The notes: generated by a model not told the origin, from the letters alone. DNA of 64,000 bases from Photobacterium sp. JCM 19050 (GCA_001310455.1 BAXG01000007.1:62001-126000), one strand, 5' to 3'; counted from the first letter of the stretch, positions 31,237-42,643 are shown. A program made the numbers and translations.

Positions 31237-32597
31237 TTACTTTTCTGACATTGCCAGCTGGAACTCAGGTGTCTGGCTGCTGATCCACTTAAGACGGATA
31301 CCCAGAAGAAGCGCTGCTGTTGAAAGGCCGATGATAATACCAATCCAGAAGCCGGTTGCGCCCATCGCCGGTACCAGCCAGTTGGTCATACCCAGGATAT
31401 AACCCAAAGGCATACCGACTACCCAGTAAGCAATGAACGTGCGGCTGAAAATGGCGCGCATATCTTTGTAGCCGCGAAGGGAGCCGGCAGCGATAACCTG
31501 AACCGCATCTGAGCACTGGTAAATGGCAGCCATGATCATTAGGTGAGCGGCAAGCTCAACGACTTCCGGGTTGCCTGAATACAAGGAAATAATGTCGTAG
31601 CGGAACAGGATAGTCAGCCCGGCGGTTGCCAGCGCAGTACACTGGCCAATCATCAGGCCGACTTTTACTGAGCGCTTTGCACCTTCTACGGATTTTTCAC
31701 CCAACTGGTGACCAACACGGATACTGACAGCAGTACCAATACTCATTGGCAACATAAAGATCATGGATGAGAAGTTAATCGCAATCTGGTGTGCAGCGAC
31801 AGTAACCGGACCCAATGGCTGATTAACAGGGCAATGGCGGCAAACAGCGTAACTTCGAAAACAAAGGCTGCTGCGACAGGGAAACCAAGCTTGAAAATAC
31901 GCCACATTGCTGCAGGCTCAGGTGCATAGAAGGTGTTGAATGCTTCCATACGCTTGAGCTTTGGTGTGATAAGAACGTAGGCCAGCATGGCAAAAAACAT
32001 CAGCCAATAGACCAGCGCCGTTGCCACACCACAGCCCACACCGCCAAGTGCTGGTGCGCCAAACTTACCGAATACAAAAATCCAGTTAAGAGGAACGTTG
32101 GCAGCAAGGCCGATAAAACCAATGATCATGGCCGGTGTGGTCAGGGAAACCCCTTCGGTGTAGCTGCGAAGCGCCTGGAACAGGAGAAACGGCGGGGCAG
32201 CCCACATAATCGCGTGCAAGTAACCAATGGTTTTTTCTGCCAGTACAGGTTCAACATCCATAAAGTGGATGATCGCGCCGGCATTATAGAGAAGCAGCAT
32301 AATCGGCGCAGAGAGAATCAGTGCAAGCACCAGTCCCTGATGAAGCTGGAAGGGGATTTTATTCCGGCGGCCGGAGCCGTTTAGCTGCGCAATAATCGGT
32401 GTCAGTGCCAGCAATACGCCAATGCCAAACAGGATTGAAGGCAACCAGATACTGGCAGCGACGGCGACTGCGGCCATGTCAGTTGCACTGACCGCACCCG
32501 CCATCACGGTATCGACAAAGCCCATAGATGTCTGGGCGATTTGGGCAAGGAAAACGGGGACGCCCAACTTAATGATATTGATAGATTCTTGCCGCAT
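31237..32597 (-). CDS. norM: MATE family multidrug/Na+ antiporter NorM (one frame break)
   Basis: Closely similar to Vibrio NorM throughout: QTSMGFVDTVMAGAVSATDM, GFIGLAANVPLNWIFVFGKF, GGVGCGVATALVYW, SIGTAVSIRVGHQLGE and AAGSLRGYKDM. It exports cationic drugs in exchange for sodium or protons across the inner membrane with 12 helices. ATG 32597 (MRQESINIIKLG) is the conserved start; the reading frame upstream of it runs through the mobile repeat and is not protein. One indel near 31815 splits the gene inside helix 7-8 and is easily corrected to the known alignment. It is divergent from ribE, with a MITE-like element inserted in the shared promoter region. Confidence 0.93.
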
Positions 32598-32733
32598 TGA
32601 TTGCACAGAAAGCTCCAAAAATTTGAGTGCAGAAAAGTCTGGAAAGGAAAGAGGAGGATTATAGAGGGGAATAATTTGCTTATCCAACGAACACCAGGAA
32701 ATTCTTTCAGTGCCGAACTCTTTGTTACACGGT

Positions 32734-33002
32734 ATATACCCAAACCACCTCAAGGTGCGTGATTCAGAGTGACTTCAGTGCGTTCAATTCAAGGAAAATG
32801 CCTGAAGGAATGGCTGTTCCCTTTCAAAGGTATTTGACACAGAAGTGGACGCACTGAAACACTCCCGAAGGGCGAGTTTGATTGGCTCTCATTCTGCGTT
32901 GCTGTTTTTTGATTTAGAGCCACTAGATCGTCAAAACAACGCTTTGACTGACAGCCAATCAATTCTCGCTGAAAATTGCATCTTGAGGTGGCTTGGGTAT
33001 AT
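32734..33002. mobile_element. 269-bp MITE-like element with 25-bp terminal inverted repeats
   Basis: The left end at 32734-32758 (ATATACCCAAACCACCTCAA...) and the right end at 32978-33002 are inverted copies that differ at only 2 of 25 positions. The interior has no gene. TA occurs at both borders as a possible target duplication. A solo end with 20 identical bases lies at 15078-15097. It fills most of the norM-ribE spacer (32598-33044) and must affect both promoters. Repeats with this kind of end are, to my knowledge, widespread in Vibrio genomes. The transposase that moves them is not in the window. Confidence 0.8.
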
Positions 33003-33044
33003 TTCTAACAAATCAGTGATACATCGAAAAACACAGGAATTTTT

Positions 33045-33656
33045 ATGTTTACCGGCATCGTCCAGGGAACCGGAAAGGTTATTGAGATTATTGAAAAGGA
33101 GAACTTTCGCTCTCATGCAATCGAATTCGACGCAGAGATGTTGAAGGGTCTTCAAACAGGGGCGTCAGTGGCACACAACGGTTGTTGCCTGACGGTCACC
33201 CGCATTGACGGAAAAACCGTCTGGTTCGACTTGATGCAGGCGACATTGGCGTTGACAAACCTTGGTGAAATCAATGTGGGGGACGCAGTAAATCTCGAAC
33301 GTGCTGCGCGATTCGGCGACGAAATTGGCGGACACAGTATGTCTGGGCACATTATGGCTACGGCAGCGATTGTGGATGTCATTGACAGTGAAAACAACCG
33401 TCAGGTGTGGTTTGAGCTGTCGGAAGTCCTGACCAAATATGTATTCGATAAAGGCTATATCGGTATTGACGGCATCAGCCTTACTATCGGCGAGGTCAGG
33501 GAAAACCAGTTCTGCGTTAACTTAATCCCGGAAACACTTCAGCGCACCAATATGGGCTGGCGAAAGGTTGCTGACAGAGTAAATATCGAAGTTGATCCGC
33601 AGACTCAGGCAATTGTAGATACCGTTGAACGGGTTCTGGCAAGCAGAAACGCGTAG
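33045..33656 (+). CDS. ribE: riboflavin synthase, alpha subunit
   Basis: An intact protein of 203 residues that starts [12 protein letters not shown], the conserved family N terminus. It has two lumazine-binding repeats (about 1-97 and 98-200), [10 protein letters not shown] and [14 protein letters not shown]. It converts two 6,7-dimethyl-8-ribityllumazine molecules to riboflavin plus the pyrimidinedione, the last step of the pathway. It stands alone here and no FMN riboswitch is seen upstream. The MITE-like element ends 42 bases before its start. Confidence 0.95.
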   Translation: MFTGIVQGTGKVIEIIEKENFRSHAIEFDAEMLKGLQTGASVAHNGCCLTVTRIDGKTVWFDLMQATLALTNLGEINVGDAVNLERAARFGDEIGGHSMSGHIMATAAIVDVIDSENNRQVWFELSEVLTKYVFDKGYIGIDGISLTIGEVRENQFCVNLIPETLQRTNMGWRKVADRVNIEVDPQTQAIVDTVERVLASRNA

Positions 33657-33669
33657 CGTTTATAAAAAG

Positions 33670-33695
33670 AAAGAGTGCTCTTTTGAGCACTCTTT
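33670..33695. terminator. bidirectional terminator between ribE and the CPXCG gene
   Basis: AAAGAGTGCTC/GAGCACTCTTT, a perfect 11-bp stem with loop TTTT. The minus-strand side continues CTTTTT. Confidence 0.8.
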
Positions 33696-33771
33696 CCAGT
33701 TTGGAGCAAGCGAAGGTATTGAATCGTTTAAGCCTGGTTCTATGCCCGGTGTATTTGTCTGGAACTGAATT

Positions 33772-33975
33772 TTAGAATATCTGTTCGTCGTCAGCGTCTA
33801 CAAAGAGTTGAACATTGTTATGCTGGGTGTCCACATGAAAGCTCAGATGAATGGCATTGCAACATGCCGGGCAATCGTCATAAAACTCCTGGTCGCCATT
33901 ACTGGTATCCAGAGTAATACGGATTCGGTGTCCGCAGTGAGGGCAGTTAATCGCTTTTTCAGTATAGTTTCGCAT
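33772..33975 (-). CDS. CPXCG motif cysteine-rich protein
   Basis: A 67-residue protein with CPHCGH near the N terminus and CPACCN later, the two cysteine pairs of a small zinc-ribbon family annotated as CPXCG motif-containing. ATG 33975 (MRNYTEKAINCPHCG) is chosen because GGAG lies six bases upstream. The second knuckle is CPACC rather than CPxCG. The function is unknown. It is soluble and converges with ribE. Confidence 0.8.
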   Translation of the reverse strand: MRNYTEKAINCPHCGHRIRITLDTSNGDQEFYDDCPACCNAIHLSFHVDTQHNNVQLFVDADDEQIF

Positions 33976-34297
33976 GCTTCGCTCCATAGAGTCGTTATTT
34001 TCATTAAAGCGGTACTTCAAAAGTGAATGGCAAAAAAATTGGCGCCATTCAGGCTAGCATTGTTGCCGGATAGGTGACTGTTGAGCACCTATGTTGATAG
34101 TAGAACTCAGGATTGTTTTTTTCAGTGAAATAACTGAAAAGCATGATTGCTTTCTTAGAATGGCGAATCAGTAATTGTACGGATTCATGTATATGTAAGT
34201 ATTTATTTAAAAGATAAATAGATGTCTGAAGATTCGGCTTGATGGCAGGAAAATCCCGGACGTCCTTTGGAATGCCGGGAGTTTCAGTGAAACTGTG
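33976..34297. other. spacer between the CPXCG gene and hxpB
   Basis: No gene is seen. It holds the likely CPXCG promoter, a small hairpin TTTTCAGT/ACTGAAAA at about 34120-34143, and the hxpB terminator at 34254-34280. Confidence 0.5.
34254..34280 (-). terminator. terminator of hxpB
   Basis: TCCCGG/CCGGGA stem (34254-34259 and 34275-34280), followed on the minus strand by ATTTTCC. It begins 17 bases after the hxpB stop. Confidence 0.55.
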
Positions 34298-34954
34298 TTA
34301 GCTCAAACTGTGAAGTAAGTCAGGAGTTACTTCGCGGAGAGATTTAAGTTTGGTGTCTGCGATGACAAAGCCGGCTTTTTCAAAGACGGAATGTTCAGGT
34401 ACTACAATGGTTTTCATCTGGGCAGCCTTAGCGGCTAAAAGGCCGGTGAACGAATCTTCCAGTGCAACACATTCTTGCGGAGAAACACCTAAAGAATCAG
34501 CAGCGTTCAGATAAACCTCAGGGTGAGGCTTACCATATTTCAGGTGTTCAGCGGAGTGAATAACTTCGAATACGTTGCTGAGAGCCAGTGAATCTAGCGT
34601 AGCTTGAATAAGCTTCATGGGTGATGAAGAAGCTAACGCAACGCGTAATCCCACAGATCGACAGGCTTCAATGGCTTCTGGCACGCCAGCCATCATTGGT
34701 TTGTTTTCTTTGATGAGTTCAATAACCCGGTTTGTGATCTGCTGGCAGACTTCATCTTTGTCAGGTCCTTCCCAACCCTGACTATCATGGTAGAGGGTAA
34801 CAATTTGGTCGATGCGGATACCTGTGGTGTTAATGGTGTCCTGGCGTGTGATGTTGACGCCAAGTGCACCGAAAACATCAATTTGTGCCTGCTGCCAGAA
34901 AGGTTCAGAGTCGACCAGCAGGCCATCCATATCAAAAATAGCGGCTTTCAACAT
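34298..34954 (-). CDS. hxpB: HAD-family sugar-phosphate phosphatase HxpB (YniC)
   Basis: A 218-residue HAD subfamily IA hydrolase. Motif I is FDMDGLLVDSEP with both catalytic aspartates, motif II is ALASSS, the motif III lysine is in YGKPHPEVY, and motif IV is ALEDSFTG. It dephosphorylates hexitol phosphates and 2-deoxyglucose-6-phosphate in Escherichia coli. The start is taken at ATG 34954 (MLKAAIFDMDG) as in relatives; the longer upstream reading is not conserved in style. It follows yniA on the same strand, the same pairing as yniA-yniC in enterobacteria. Confidence 0.9.
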   Translation of the reverse strand: MLKAAIFDMDGLLVDSEPFWQQAQIDVFGALGVNITRQDTINTTGIRIDQIVTLYHDSQGWEGPDKDEVCQQITNRVIELIKENKPMMAGVPEAIEACRSVGLRVALASSSPMKLIQATLDSLALSNVFEVIHSAEHLKYGKPHPEVYLNAADSLGVSPQECVALEDSFTGLLAAKAAQMKTIVVPEHSVFEKAGFVIADTKLKSLREVTPDLLHSLS

Positions 34955-35026
34955 TGGGGAAATGCTCAGAAGGCGTGTTCTATTACCCAAAAATTTTTTT
35001 GCATCATTCCGGGTCAACACGGCGAA

Positions 35027-35892
35027 TTAAGTGTTCAGTTCAAGCCGGAGAATCATATTTTCCGCTTGGGTTAAGTAGTGCCCGCCAAACATGTTGCAGT
35101 GGTTAAGCACATGGTAGAGGTTATACAAATCCCTGCGGTTTTCATAGTGTTCACTGAGCGGATACTGGGCGTTGTAACCCTTATAAAACGTCTCCGGGAA
35201 GCGGCCGAAGAGCTCGGTAAATGCTATGTCGCATTCCCTGTCCCCCCAATAACTTGCCGGGTCAAAAATCACCGGGCCGAGAGGGGATAAGCCAGTATTT
35301 CCCTGCCATAGATCTCCATGAAGCAGGCTAGGTCGGGTTGATGGGAGGCGAGAATGGATTTCACGTTGTCGATAATGTTTTCGATATCACCGAACTGGAT
35401 GCCTTTCTCCGACGCCAACTGAAGTTGCCATCCAATTCGTTGCTCTGCGAAAAACTTGCTCCATTTGCGGTGCCAGTTGTTTGGCTGGACGGTGTAACCG
35501 ATATAGTTATCCAGGTCGAAACCAAACTCCTGCTGTTCTCCCCATTCGTGAAGCCGGGCGAGTTGCACACCCAGTGTGTAGGCGCTGTCTTCATCAAGGG
35601 GCTTCAGCGGGAGGTAGTTTAGAACCAGAACAGCGTGGTCTTTTACTGCACCGAGGTGGATAACCTGCGGCACTTCAACTGCTTCTGCTTCAGCAAGGCG
35701 AATTAGCGATTCTGCCTCAGCTTCGAACATAGGCAAATTCTCACGATCATTGGTTTTGACAAACAGCCTTTCCGTATCATCAGAGATACAGAAACAATCG
35801 TTTATATCTCCGCCAGATACGGCCGTTTTTTCTTTGATCGTAAAGTCGTTTCCTGTGACCTCGGCCAACTGCATGGACAGCGCGTTCCACAT
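35027..35892 (-). CDS. yniA: fructosamine-3-kinase family protein YniA (one frame break)
   Basis: About 288 residues, matching YniA along its length ([12 protein letters not shown] start, [23 protein letters not shown]). The first frame stops at 35269. Restoring one C in CCC near 35330 gives [11 protein letters not shown], the catalytic loop of APH-type kinases, and [11 protein letters not shown], the metal-binding loop. The family phosphorylates ketoamines or similar sugar derivatives in the cytoplasm; the exact substrate is not settled. GGGGA precedes the ATG at 35892. Confidence 0.88.
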
Positions 35893-36055
35893 AGTAGATC
35901 CCCTAATGTCGCCAACGGAAAAAATATCAAGGCGAAAAGAAATACACCTTGGTATTTCATAATCTTAGTTCACTAGCCGGGGAAAGAACTGTGGAATGCG
36001 CCACATTCCTTGGCGATGCTCGAATTTGAGACGGGAGAAACGGCTTTCATGAAAA

Positions 36056-36085
36056 TCTGCCACATACAGCAAGGTATGTGGCAGA
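36056..36085 (-). terminator. terminator of the hut operon
   Basis: Perfect 12-bp stem TCTGCCACATAC/GTATGTGGCAGA with a 6-base loop, followed on the minus strand by TTTTC. It lies just past the hutH stop. Confidence 0.8.
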
Positions 36086-36094
36086 CGGGGATAG

Positions 36095-37627
36095 TTAAGC
36101 GAAACTCGGCAGTAAACCGGCGGGTACCAATTTGTTGTAACTTGCTTCTTTGAGGAGATTGTCAGCCTTGGCAATGTCCGGTGCGAAGTAGCGGTCTTTA
36201 TCATAAAAAGTCACTCGACCGCGTAGTTCAGCTTTTGCCTGCTCGAGACGGGGGGATGTCTGCAATGGTGCCCGGAAATCAATGCCCTGACAGGCAGACA
36301 ACAACTCAACGGCAAGAATGCCGCGGGTATTGCAAGCCATATCTGCGAGCCTTCTTCCGGCGAAGGTAGCCATGGATACATGGTCTTCCTGGTTTGCTGA
36401 GGTCGGCAGGCTGTCAACGGAGGCCGGGTGGGCCAGCGTTTTATTTTCACTTGCAAGTGCTGCTGACGTTACCTGAGCAATCATGAAGCCGGAGTTAACG
36501 CCGCCATTGTTGACCAGAAACGGCGGGAGTTTGCTCAGATTACTGTCGATAAGCAAAGCCATTCTTCTCTCAGACAGAGAGCCGATTTCCGCGATGGCAA
36601 GCGCCAGGTTGTCTGCGGCCATAGCGACCGGCTCGGCATGGAAATTGCCGCCTGAAATAATGTCACCGTCATCGGGGAACACCAGCGGATTGTCAGATAC
36701 CGAGTTTGCTTCGGTCTCCAGCACTTCAGCCGCACTGCGGATTTGTTGGAGACAAGCGCCCATGACCTGTGGCTGGCAGCGAAGGGAGTAGGGATCCTGA
36801 ACCTTTCACAGCCCTGGTGACTGTCACCAATCTCGCTGCTGGCCTCTAGAAGGTGACGGTATGCTGCCGCTGCATCCATTTGGCTGCGGTGGCCTCTTAC
36901 CCGATGAATGCGGGGGTCGAAAGGTTTCCGGCTGCCCAGTGCTGCTTCGACGGACAATGCCCCGCAGACCGTTGCTGATGCATAAAGATCTTCTGCTGCA
37001 AAAAGTCCTTCCAGCGCAAATGCGGTGGAGGCCTGAGTACCGTTGAGCAGTGCCAGGCCTTCTTTGTCCTAAGGTTACCGGCTCAAGGCCGGCTATTTTC
37101 AGTGCGGTTGCACCGGAGATGACTTCACCTTTATGTCGGGCCTGACCTTCTCCAAGTAAGACTGTGCTCATGTGGGCGAGGGGAGCAAGGTCGCCGGATG
37201 CGCCTACAGACCCTTTCTCTGGAATACAGGGATAGACTTCGGCATTGATCAGGCCAACAAGCGCCTGCACCACCGAGAACCGGATACCTGAATAACCTCG
37301 GGCAAGGCTGTTTACCTTTAGCACCATCATCAGGCGAACCGTTTCATCCCGCATAAACGTACCAATACCAGCGGCATGGGACAGCACAATGCTTCGCTGC
37401 AGGGTTTCGAGATCTTCCGTCGCGATACGGGTATTGGCCAGCAGGCCAAAACCGGTATTGATACCGTAAACCACCCGGCCTTCCTCGATGAGTGACGTCA
37501 CGGTATCCGTACTGGATTGCATTACCTCTTTTACGTCTTTGCTGAGTGTCAGGGCGACTTGTTCCCGGCTGATTCGGCGTAACTGTGTGAGAGTCAGTTC
37601 ACCCGGATTGAGAGTCAGTTCGTACAT
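36095..37627 (-). CDS. hutH: histidine ammonia-lyase (two frame breaks)
   Basis: First step of histidine breakdown: histidine to trans-urocanate and ammonia. The MIO-forming Ala-Ser-Gly is in [14 protein letters not shown], with YGINTGFG upstream and [16 protein letters not shown] downstream. The length after correction, about 510 residues, is normal. Frames change near 37065 (joining to [20 protein letters not shown]) and near 36795 (joining to [20 protein letters not shown]). The ATG at 37627 lies 17 bases after the hutU stop, as the last gene of the hut operon. Confidence 0.95.
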
Positions 37628-37644
37628 CCTTTTTCTCCGTCTGC

Positions 37645-39336
37645 TCAGCGTACTGGCTGGTTAGGTAAATCAAGCAGTGGTAAATCAAGCTGTTGCTCGT
37701 GGGCGCAGTCTATCGCAATGTCATATCCCGCATCTGCATGGCGCATCACACCTGTTGCCGGATCATTTCGAAGCACCCGGCCTACCCGGGCAGCAGCTTC
37801 ATCTGTACCATCGCAACAAATCACGACGCCTGAGTGTTGGGAAAAGCCCATGCCGACACCACCACCATGGTGGAGAGATACCCATGTCGCGCCGGATGCC
37901 GTATTTAGGAGTGCGTTGAGGAGCGGCCAATCAGAAACAGCGTCTGAGCCGTCCAGCATGCCTTCGGTTTCTCGGTTCGGGCTGGCAACGGAACCTGAAT
38001 CCAGGTGGTCGCGGCCGATAACAACCGGCGCTTTCAGCTCCCCATTTTTCACCATTTCATTGAACGCCAGGCCAAGGCGTGCTCGGTCTTTTAATCCCAC
38101 CCAGCAAATGCGCGCTGGAAGCCCCTGGAATTGGATTCGCTCACGCGCCATATCGAGCCAATTATGGAGGTGCGGGTTGTCCGGGATAAGCTCTTTCACT
38201 TTCTGGTCGGTTTTGTAGATGTCTTCGGGGTCTCCGGAAAGCGCCGCCCAACGGAAAGGGCCAATCCCCTGACAGAAAAGTGGCCGGATGTACGCCGGGA
38301 CGAATCCCGGGAAATCAAAGGCGTTGGTCACTCCCTTTTCCAGTGCCATTTGGCGGATGTTGTTTCCGTAGTCCAGTGTTGCTGCACCGCGAGACTGGAG
38401 GTCAAGCATTGCCTGCACCTGAATCGCCATTGAAGCTTTTGCTTCTTCCACAACGGTTTGCGGGTGGGCTTCCCGTTCGATTTTTGCTTTTTCCATGCTC
38501 CAGCCAACAGGCACGTAGCCGTTCAGCGGATCGTGGGCTGACGTCTGGTCTGTGACTACATCGGGAGTAATATTTCTTTTTACGAGTTCCGGGAATACAT
38601 CCGCTGCGTTACCCAAAAGACCAACAGAAACCGGCTTGCCGTCTTGTTTTGCTTGTTCGATGATAGCCAAAGCCTGATCTATGTCTGTCGCCTTTTTATC
38701 TACATAACCGGTACGAAGACGGTAATCGATCCGTGTTTCGTCGCATTCGACGGCAATCATTGAGAATCCGGCCATGGTCGCAGCCAGAGGTTGGGCACCA
38801 CCCATGCCACCAAGGCCACCGGTAAGAATCCATTTCCCGGATGCATCTCCTTCGAAATGCTGTTTGGCGACAGCAACGAAGGTTTCGTATGTCCCTTGGA
38901 CAATGCCTTGCGAGCCGATGTATATCCAGCTACCGGCGGTCATTTGCCCGTACATTGCAAGGCCTTGCCGGTCGAGTTCGTTAAAATGCTCCCAGTTTGC
39001 CCAGTGGGGAACCAGATTGGAGTTGGCAATCAGCACCCGCGGCGCATCCTTATGGGTTTGAAATACGCCGACCGGTTTACCGGATTGCACCATCAGAGTT
39101 TCGTCATCCTCCAGACGTTTCAGCACTTCAACAATTTTGTCGTAACAGGCCCAGTTGCGAGCAGCCCGGCCAATGCCACCATAAACAACCAACGATTGGG
39201 GATGCTCCGCCACATTCGGATGCAGGTTATTCATCAGCATTCTGAGGGGGGCTTCAGTCAGCCAGGATTTTGCATTCAGTGTTGTTCCTGTCGGGGCTTC
39301 AATCACCCGGCTGCTGTCCATACGTGGATCTGTCAT
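37645..39336 (-). CDS. hutU: urocanate hydratase
   Basis: An intact 563-residue protein of normal length. Second step: urocanate plus water to imidazolone propionate, with NAD+ as electrophile. NAD-binding [36 protein letters not shown] and [15 protein letters not shown] are all present. It lies between hutG and hutH on the minus strand, with short spacers. Confidence 0.98.
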   Translation of the reverse strand: MTDPRMDSSRVIEAPTGTTLNAKSWLTEAPLRMLMNNLHPNVAEHPQSLVVYGGIGRAARNWACYDKIVEVLKRLEDDETLMVQSGKPVGVFQTHKDAPRVLIANSNLVPHWANWEHFNELDRQGLAMYGQMTAGSWIYIGSQGIVQGTYETFVAVAKQHFEGDASGKWILTGGLGGMGGAQPLAATMAGFSMIAVECDETRIDYRLRTGYVDKKATDIDQALAIIEQAKQDGKPVSVGLLGNAADVFPELVKRNITPDVVTDQTSAHDPLNGYVPVGWSMEKAKIEREAHPQTVVEEAKASMAIQVQAMLDLQSRGAATLDYGNNIRQMALEKGVTNAFDFPGFVPAYIRPLFCQGIGPFRWAALSGDPEDIYKTDQKVKELIPDNPHLHNWLDMARERIQFQGLPARICWVGLKDRARLGLAFNEMVKNGELKAPVVIGRDHLDSGSVASPNRETEGMLDGSDAVSDWPLLNALLNTASGATWVSLHHGGGVGMGFSQHSGVVICCDGTDEAAARVGRVLRNDPATGVMRHADAGYDIAIDCAHEQQLDLPLLDLPNQPVR

Positions 39337-39346
39337 GACTTACTCC

Positions 39347-40363
39347 TTAATTTTGTTCAGTGCTGATGCTCCGGCATAGCTGCCACACAAGGCGTGCCGC
39401 TAATCGGGCTGTTTGGTTGTCTATGTCAAACCTGGGGTTATATTCTGCAATGTCTGCCAATATGACTTTTCGGGAGCCATCTTCATTTCTGAGGGAAAGC
39501 AGATGGCGGTAAATCGTTTCTAACATCGGGTAGCTGATACCGTGAACTGCCGGGGCGCTGACGCCGGGGGCGACGGAAGCGGGTAACACATCAAGATCGA
39601 CGGTTAGATAGAGGCAGTCACACAACAAGGCAAATTGCTCAAGCTGTTTGGTGACGTTGTTGAGCGTTTCAGGGGTGACCTCCCAATCTTCGATTACCGT
39701 CACGCCAAGGTCTTCTGCGGTGTTAAACAATGCTTGGGTATTGCTGGTTCGGCTGACACCGACACAGGCGTAGTGAAACGGCCACTGATTTTTCGCGCAT
39801 AGATTGGCGGCTTGTGTAAACGGTGTACCTGAACTTCCCGATTTGCTGTCTCCGGAAAGGGGGCGCAGGTCGAAATGGGCGTCGAAATTAATGATTCCGA
39901 TTCGGGGAGCTCGGCCCCCTTTGCGTTGGGAAAGGTAACGGGTTATTCCCTGAAAAGAGCCCCATGCAACTTCATGGCCCCCGCCTAAAACAACCGGGAA
40001 ATGTTGTTGACGCAGTGCTTCTGCAATATCAACGGAAAGCCGGTTTTGGGCATCCTGAAGGTTGTGGTCGTCGCACGCGATGTCACCGCTGTCATATACA
40101 GGGGTGCTGTGGTGCCAGGCCATATTGGCAAGCGCCCGCCGGATAACAGGAGGGGATTGGTAAGCGCCTGTGCGGCCTTTGTTTCTCGCTACCCCTTCAT
40201 CACAGGCAAACCCCAATAACATCACGCCGGGTTTCGTTGCGTTATGTGCCGGTATCACCGTCTGGTGAAACCGCAGCCCGGTATTGCCGTCTTCGTCATC
40301 AGTCCGGCCTTGCCAGACCGACATATCTACAGGCCGGTTGTTGTCTTTGTACTGGTCAGTCAT
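39347..40363 (-). CDS. hutG: formimidoylglutamase
   Basis: An arginase/ureohydrolase-family enzyme of 338 residues. The manganese ligands are in [21 protein letters not shown] and TVDLDVLP. It splits N-formimidoyl-glutamate to glutamate and formamide, the last step of this hut route. ATG 40363 (MTDQYKDN) is chosen because GGAG lies 8 bases before it; it overlaps the end of hutI by 8 bases, which suggests coupling. Confidence 0.95.
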   Translation of the reverse strand: MTDQYKDNNRPVDMSVWQGRTDDEDGNTGLRFHQTVIPAHNATKPGVMLLGFACDEGVARNKGRTGAYQSPPVIRRALANMAWHHSTPVYDSGDIACDDHNLQDAQNRLSVDIAEALRQQHFPVVLGGGHEVAWGSFQGITRYLSQRKGGRAPRIGIINFDAHFDLRPLSGDSKSGSSGTPFTQAANLCAKNQWPFHYACVGVSRTSNTQALFNTAEDLGVTVIEDWEVTPETLNNVTKQLEQFALLCDCLYLTVDLDVLPASVAPGVSAPAVHGISYPMLETIYRHLLSLRNEDGSRKVILADIAEYNPRFDIDNQTARLAARLVWQLCRSISTEQN

Positions 40364-41560
40364 CAGAAAACTCTCCACGGCATATACGATGTTTCAGTGC
40401 ATTAAGACCGAACTGGTAACTGAGAGAAGCCGGATTTTCTAATGTCCATATACAGATATCGGCTTGCATACCTGGGGCAAGATAGCCGATATCTGAAAGG
40501 CCAAGTGCTTTGGCGGCATTAACGGTTGTACCTTGCAGCGCTTCAAACGGGGTGAGGCCGAATTGAGTGCAGGCCATATTCATCATCAGGGTGATGGACG
40601 CGTAGGGTGAGGTACCGGGATTAAAGTCAGTGGCAACCGCCATCGGGACGTTATAGCGGCGCAGCAGATCAACCGGTGGTCTCTGGGTTTCTCTCAGGAA
40701 GAAATAGGCACCGGGGAGCAAAGTACCCACCGTCCGGTTATCAGCCATGGCTTTTATGCCACCTTCGTCTAGGTATTCAATGTGATCGACCGAACAGGCA
40801 CCCATTTCTGCCGCCAGTTTGCTGCCGCCCGACATCGACAACTGCTCGGTGTGGCCTTTTATCTTGAGCCATAGTTTTTGGCGGCAGCAAAAACGCAGGC
40901 CATTTGCTGGCAGTTAAAAGCGATGCTTTCACAAAACACATCGACTGCATCCGCCAGTTTTTCTTCTGCAGCAGCGGGAATGATTTCGTTAACCACGTAA
41001 GAAATGTAATCATCTGCGCGGCCCGAGAATTCAGGAGGCAGGGCGTGAGCAGCAAGTAAAGTTGTGGAGACGTTCAGATTCAGGTGGTTTCCAATTTCCC
41101 TGGCTACCCTGAGCATTTTCAGCTCATCTTTTAAGGTAAGTCCGTATCCGGATTTAATCTCTGCAGTAGTTACGCCGTCACGTATCAACGCTTTTCCCCG
41201 GGGAAGGGATATGTCCAGAAGCTCATTTTCCGAGCATTGCCGGGTCGCTTTTACCGTTGAGAGAATTCCACCCCCGCGTTTTGCAATTTCGCTGTAGGGC
41301 ATACCGTTCAGGCGCTGCTCAAACTCATCAGCTCTGTCACCGGCAAAGACAAGGTGAGTATGGCAGTCAACCAGTCCTGGAGTAACCAGCATGTCGTGCG
41401 CATCTGTGACTGGCAGCGATGTTTCAGGTTCACCCTGTCCAATGGCTGCGATTTGCGAACCACGAACGTGAATCCAACTCTTTTCCACTGGCACGTAGCC
41501 GGAGTGTAAATCAGCCGGATTCATCGTTATCAATCGACAGTTTTTGATTACCCATTCCAT
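40356..41560 (-). CDS. hutI: imidazolonepropionase (one frame break)
   Basis: An amidohydrolase that opens the imidazolone ring to N-formimidoyl-glutamate. Metal-binding [18 protein letters not shown] is at about residue 70, with [11 protein letters not shown] in the middle and the C-terminal [19 protein letters not shown]. One missing base near 40865 separates the halves; restoring it gives [19 protein letters not shown] 41560 ([10 protein letters not shown]) fits family starts better than the further upstream ATG at 41578. It is the first structural gene after hutC, with HutC-type operator sites upstream. Confidence 0.95.
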
Positions 41561-41587
41561 CAGAGTGTCCTGATTCAACTTAGCTTA

Positions 41588-41609
41588 TGTATATACAAAT
41601 GTATAGACA
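41588..41609. promoter_or_regulatory. probable HutC operator of the hutIGUH operon
   Basis: Two tandem palindromic half-repeats, TGTATATACA (41588-41597) and TGTATAGACA (41600-41609), fit the HutC-subfamily GntR consensus GTnTAnAC. They lie just upstream of hutI, so HutC bound here would block the operon until urocanate releases it. Confidence 0.65.
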
Positions 41610-41732
41610 AATAAAGAGCAATGATCAATATCCGATGTTATGAGTATGTGATCTAAGTCGTCGGATGGTTAAATCGAAAGCGTCAAATGGGTGTCAATGA
41701 GGGTTTACAAGCGGAAAGTGGATAACAACCAT

Positions 41733-42443
41733 CTAGCGGGCTGTATTGCTCACCGCACTGAGTTTGTAGCGACTGCCGGGGTGGTACAGCAGGGCGGCTG
41801 AAATGAGATTGTCCTGGCTCCAGGTACGGCGATGTAATAATAGACAAGGAGACGATTTATCCATTTTAAGCAGTGATGCAATTGCCCCGGGTGCGATAAT
41901 CGCCTCGACCGTGTGTTCCACCGCACTAAGAGGGCAGCTTTCAGACAGGTATTGGTGAGGCGTAATCCCTGAATAGTCCTGGCTCAAATAGTTAGGTGCA
42001 AACTTTGGATTTACCCAGCGCAGTTCAACCTGAATTGGGAGGTCATCAGCAAAGTGAACGATTTCGCTGTAGAAAATTTCCGCGTGGGTCATGACACCCA
42101 GACGAACTGCGACGTCTTCCGATGCAAGCTTGGCTTCAAGTACCACGATTTCGCTGCGGTATTCCTGCCCCCGGGACCTCACTTCGTCAGCAATATTCCG
42201 AATGTCCATCAATGGGGATTCTGCCTTTCGGTGGCAGACAAAGGTGCCGATGCGCGGCGTTCTTTCCAGTAATCCTTGGTTAACCAAATCCCGGATAGCC
42301 TTATTCACCGTCATCCGGCTCACGCCAAACTGCTCGCACAACTCCGCCTCCGTTGGCACTTTGTGGCCGGGCAGCCAGGTCTTTGAAGCAATCTTCTCTT
42401 CAATATGCGTCTTAATCTGCTGAAAGCGGGGTAATTGCTGCAT
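41733..42443 (-). CDS. hutC: histidine utilisation repressor, GntR/HutC family
   Basis: A 236-residue protein with an N-terminal winged helix (residues 5-70, EAELCEQFGVSRMTVNKAIR) and a C-terminal UTRA ligand domain ending in HRRTWSQDNLISAALLYHPGSRY. In this family urocanate binding releases the repressor from hut operators. It is intact and is the first gene of the hut group, 172 bases ahead of hutI. Confidence 0.95.
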   Translation of the reverse strand: MQQLPRFQQIKTHIEEKIASKTWLPGHKVPTEAELCEQFGVSRMTVNKAIRDLVNQGLLERTPRIGTFVCHRKAESPLMDIRNIADEVRSRGQEYRSEIVVLEAKLASEDVAVRLGVMTHAEIFYSEIVHFADDLPIQVELRWVNPKFAPNYLSQDYSGITPHQYLSESCPLSAVEHTVEAIIAPGAIASLLKMDKSSPCLLLHRRTWSQDNLISAALLYHPGSRYKLSAVSNTAR

Positions 42444-42464
42444 AGCGATACATGAAACCTTAAA

Positions 42465-42474
42465 TGTCTATACA
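42465..42474. promoter_or_regulatory. probable HutC operator of hutC
   Basis: TGTCTATACA, the same palindrome class as the hutI sites (GTnTAnAC), lies 22 bases upstream of the hutC start, consistent with autoregulation. Confidence 0.5.
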
Positions 42475-42643
42475 AATGTAGTGTGTGATGGGAAGTATCA
42501 AGCGTCAAGTATTACCTGATAAAAGAAGGGAGGGGTCATCCAACAATGATGATTAATGTAGCGTGGGACTCAAACAGCCGAAACTTATTGGTTTGAGAAT
42601 AATTGCGCTTGCGTTATCACATCACAGGTTTACAATTTGAAAC

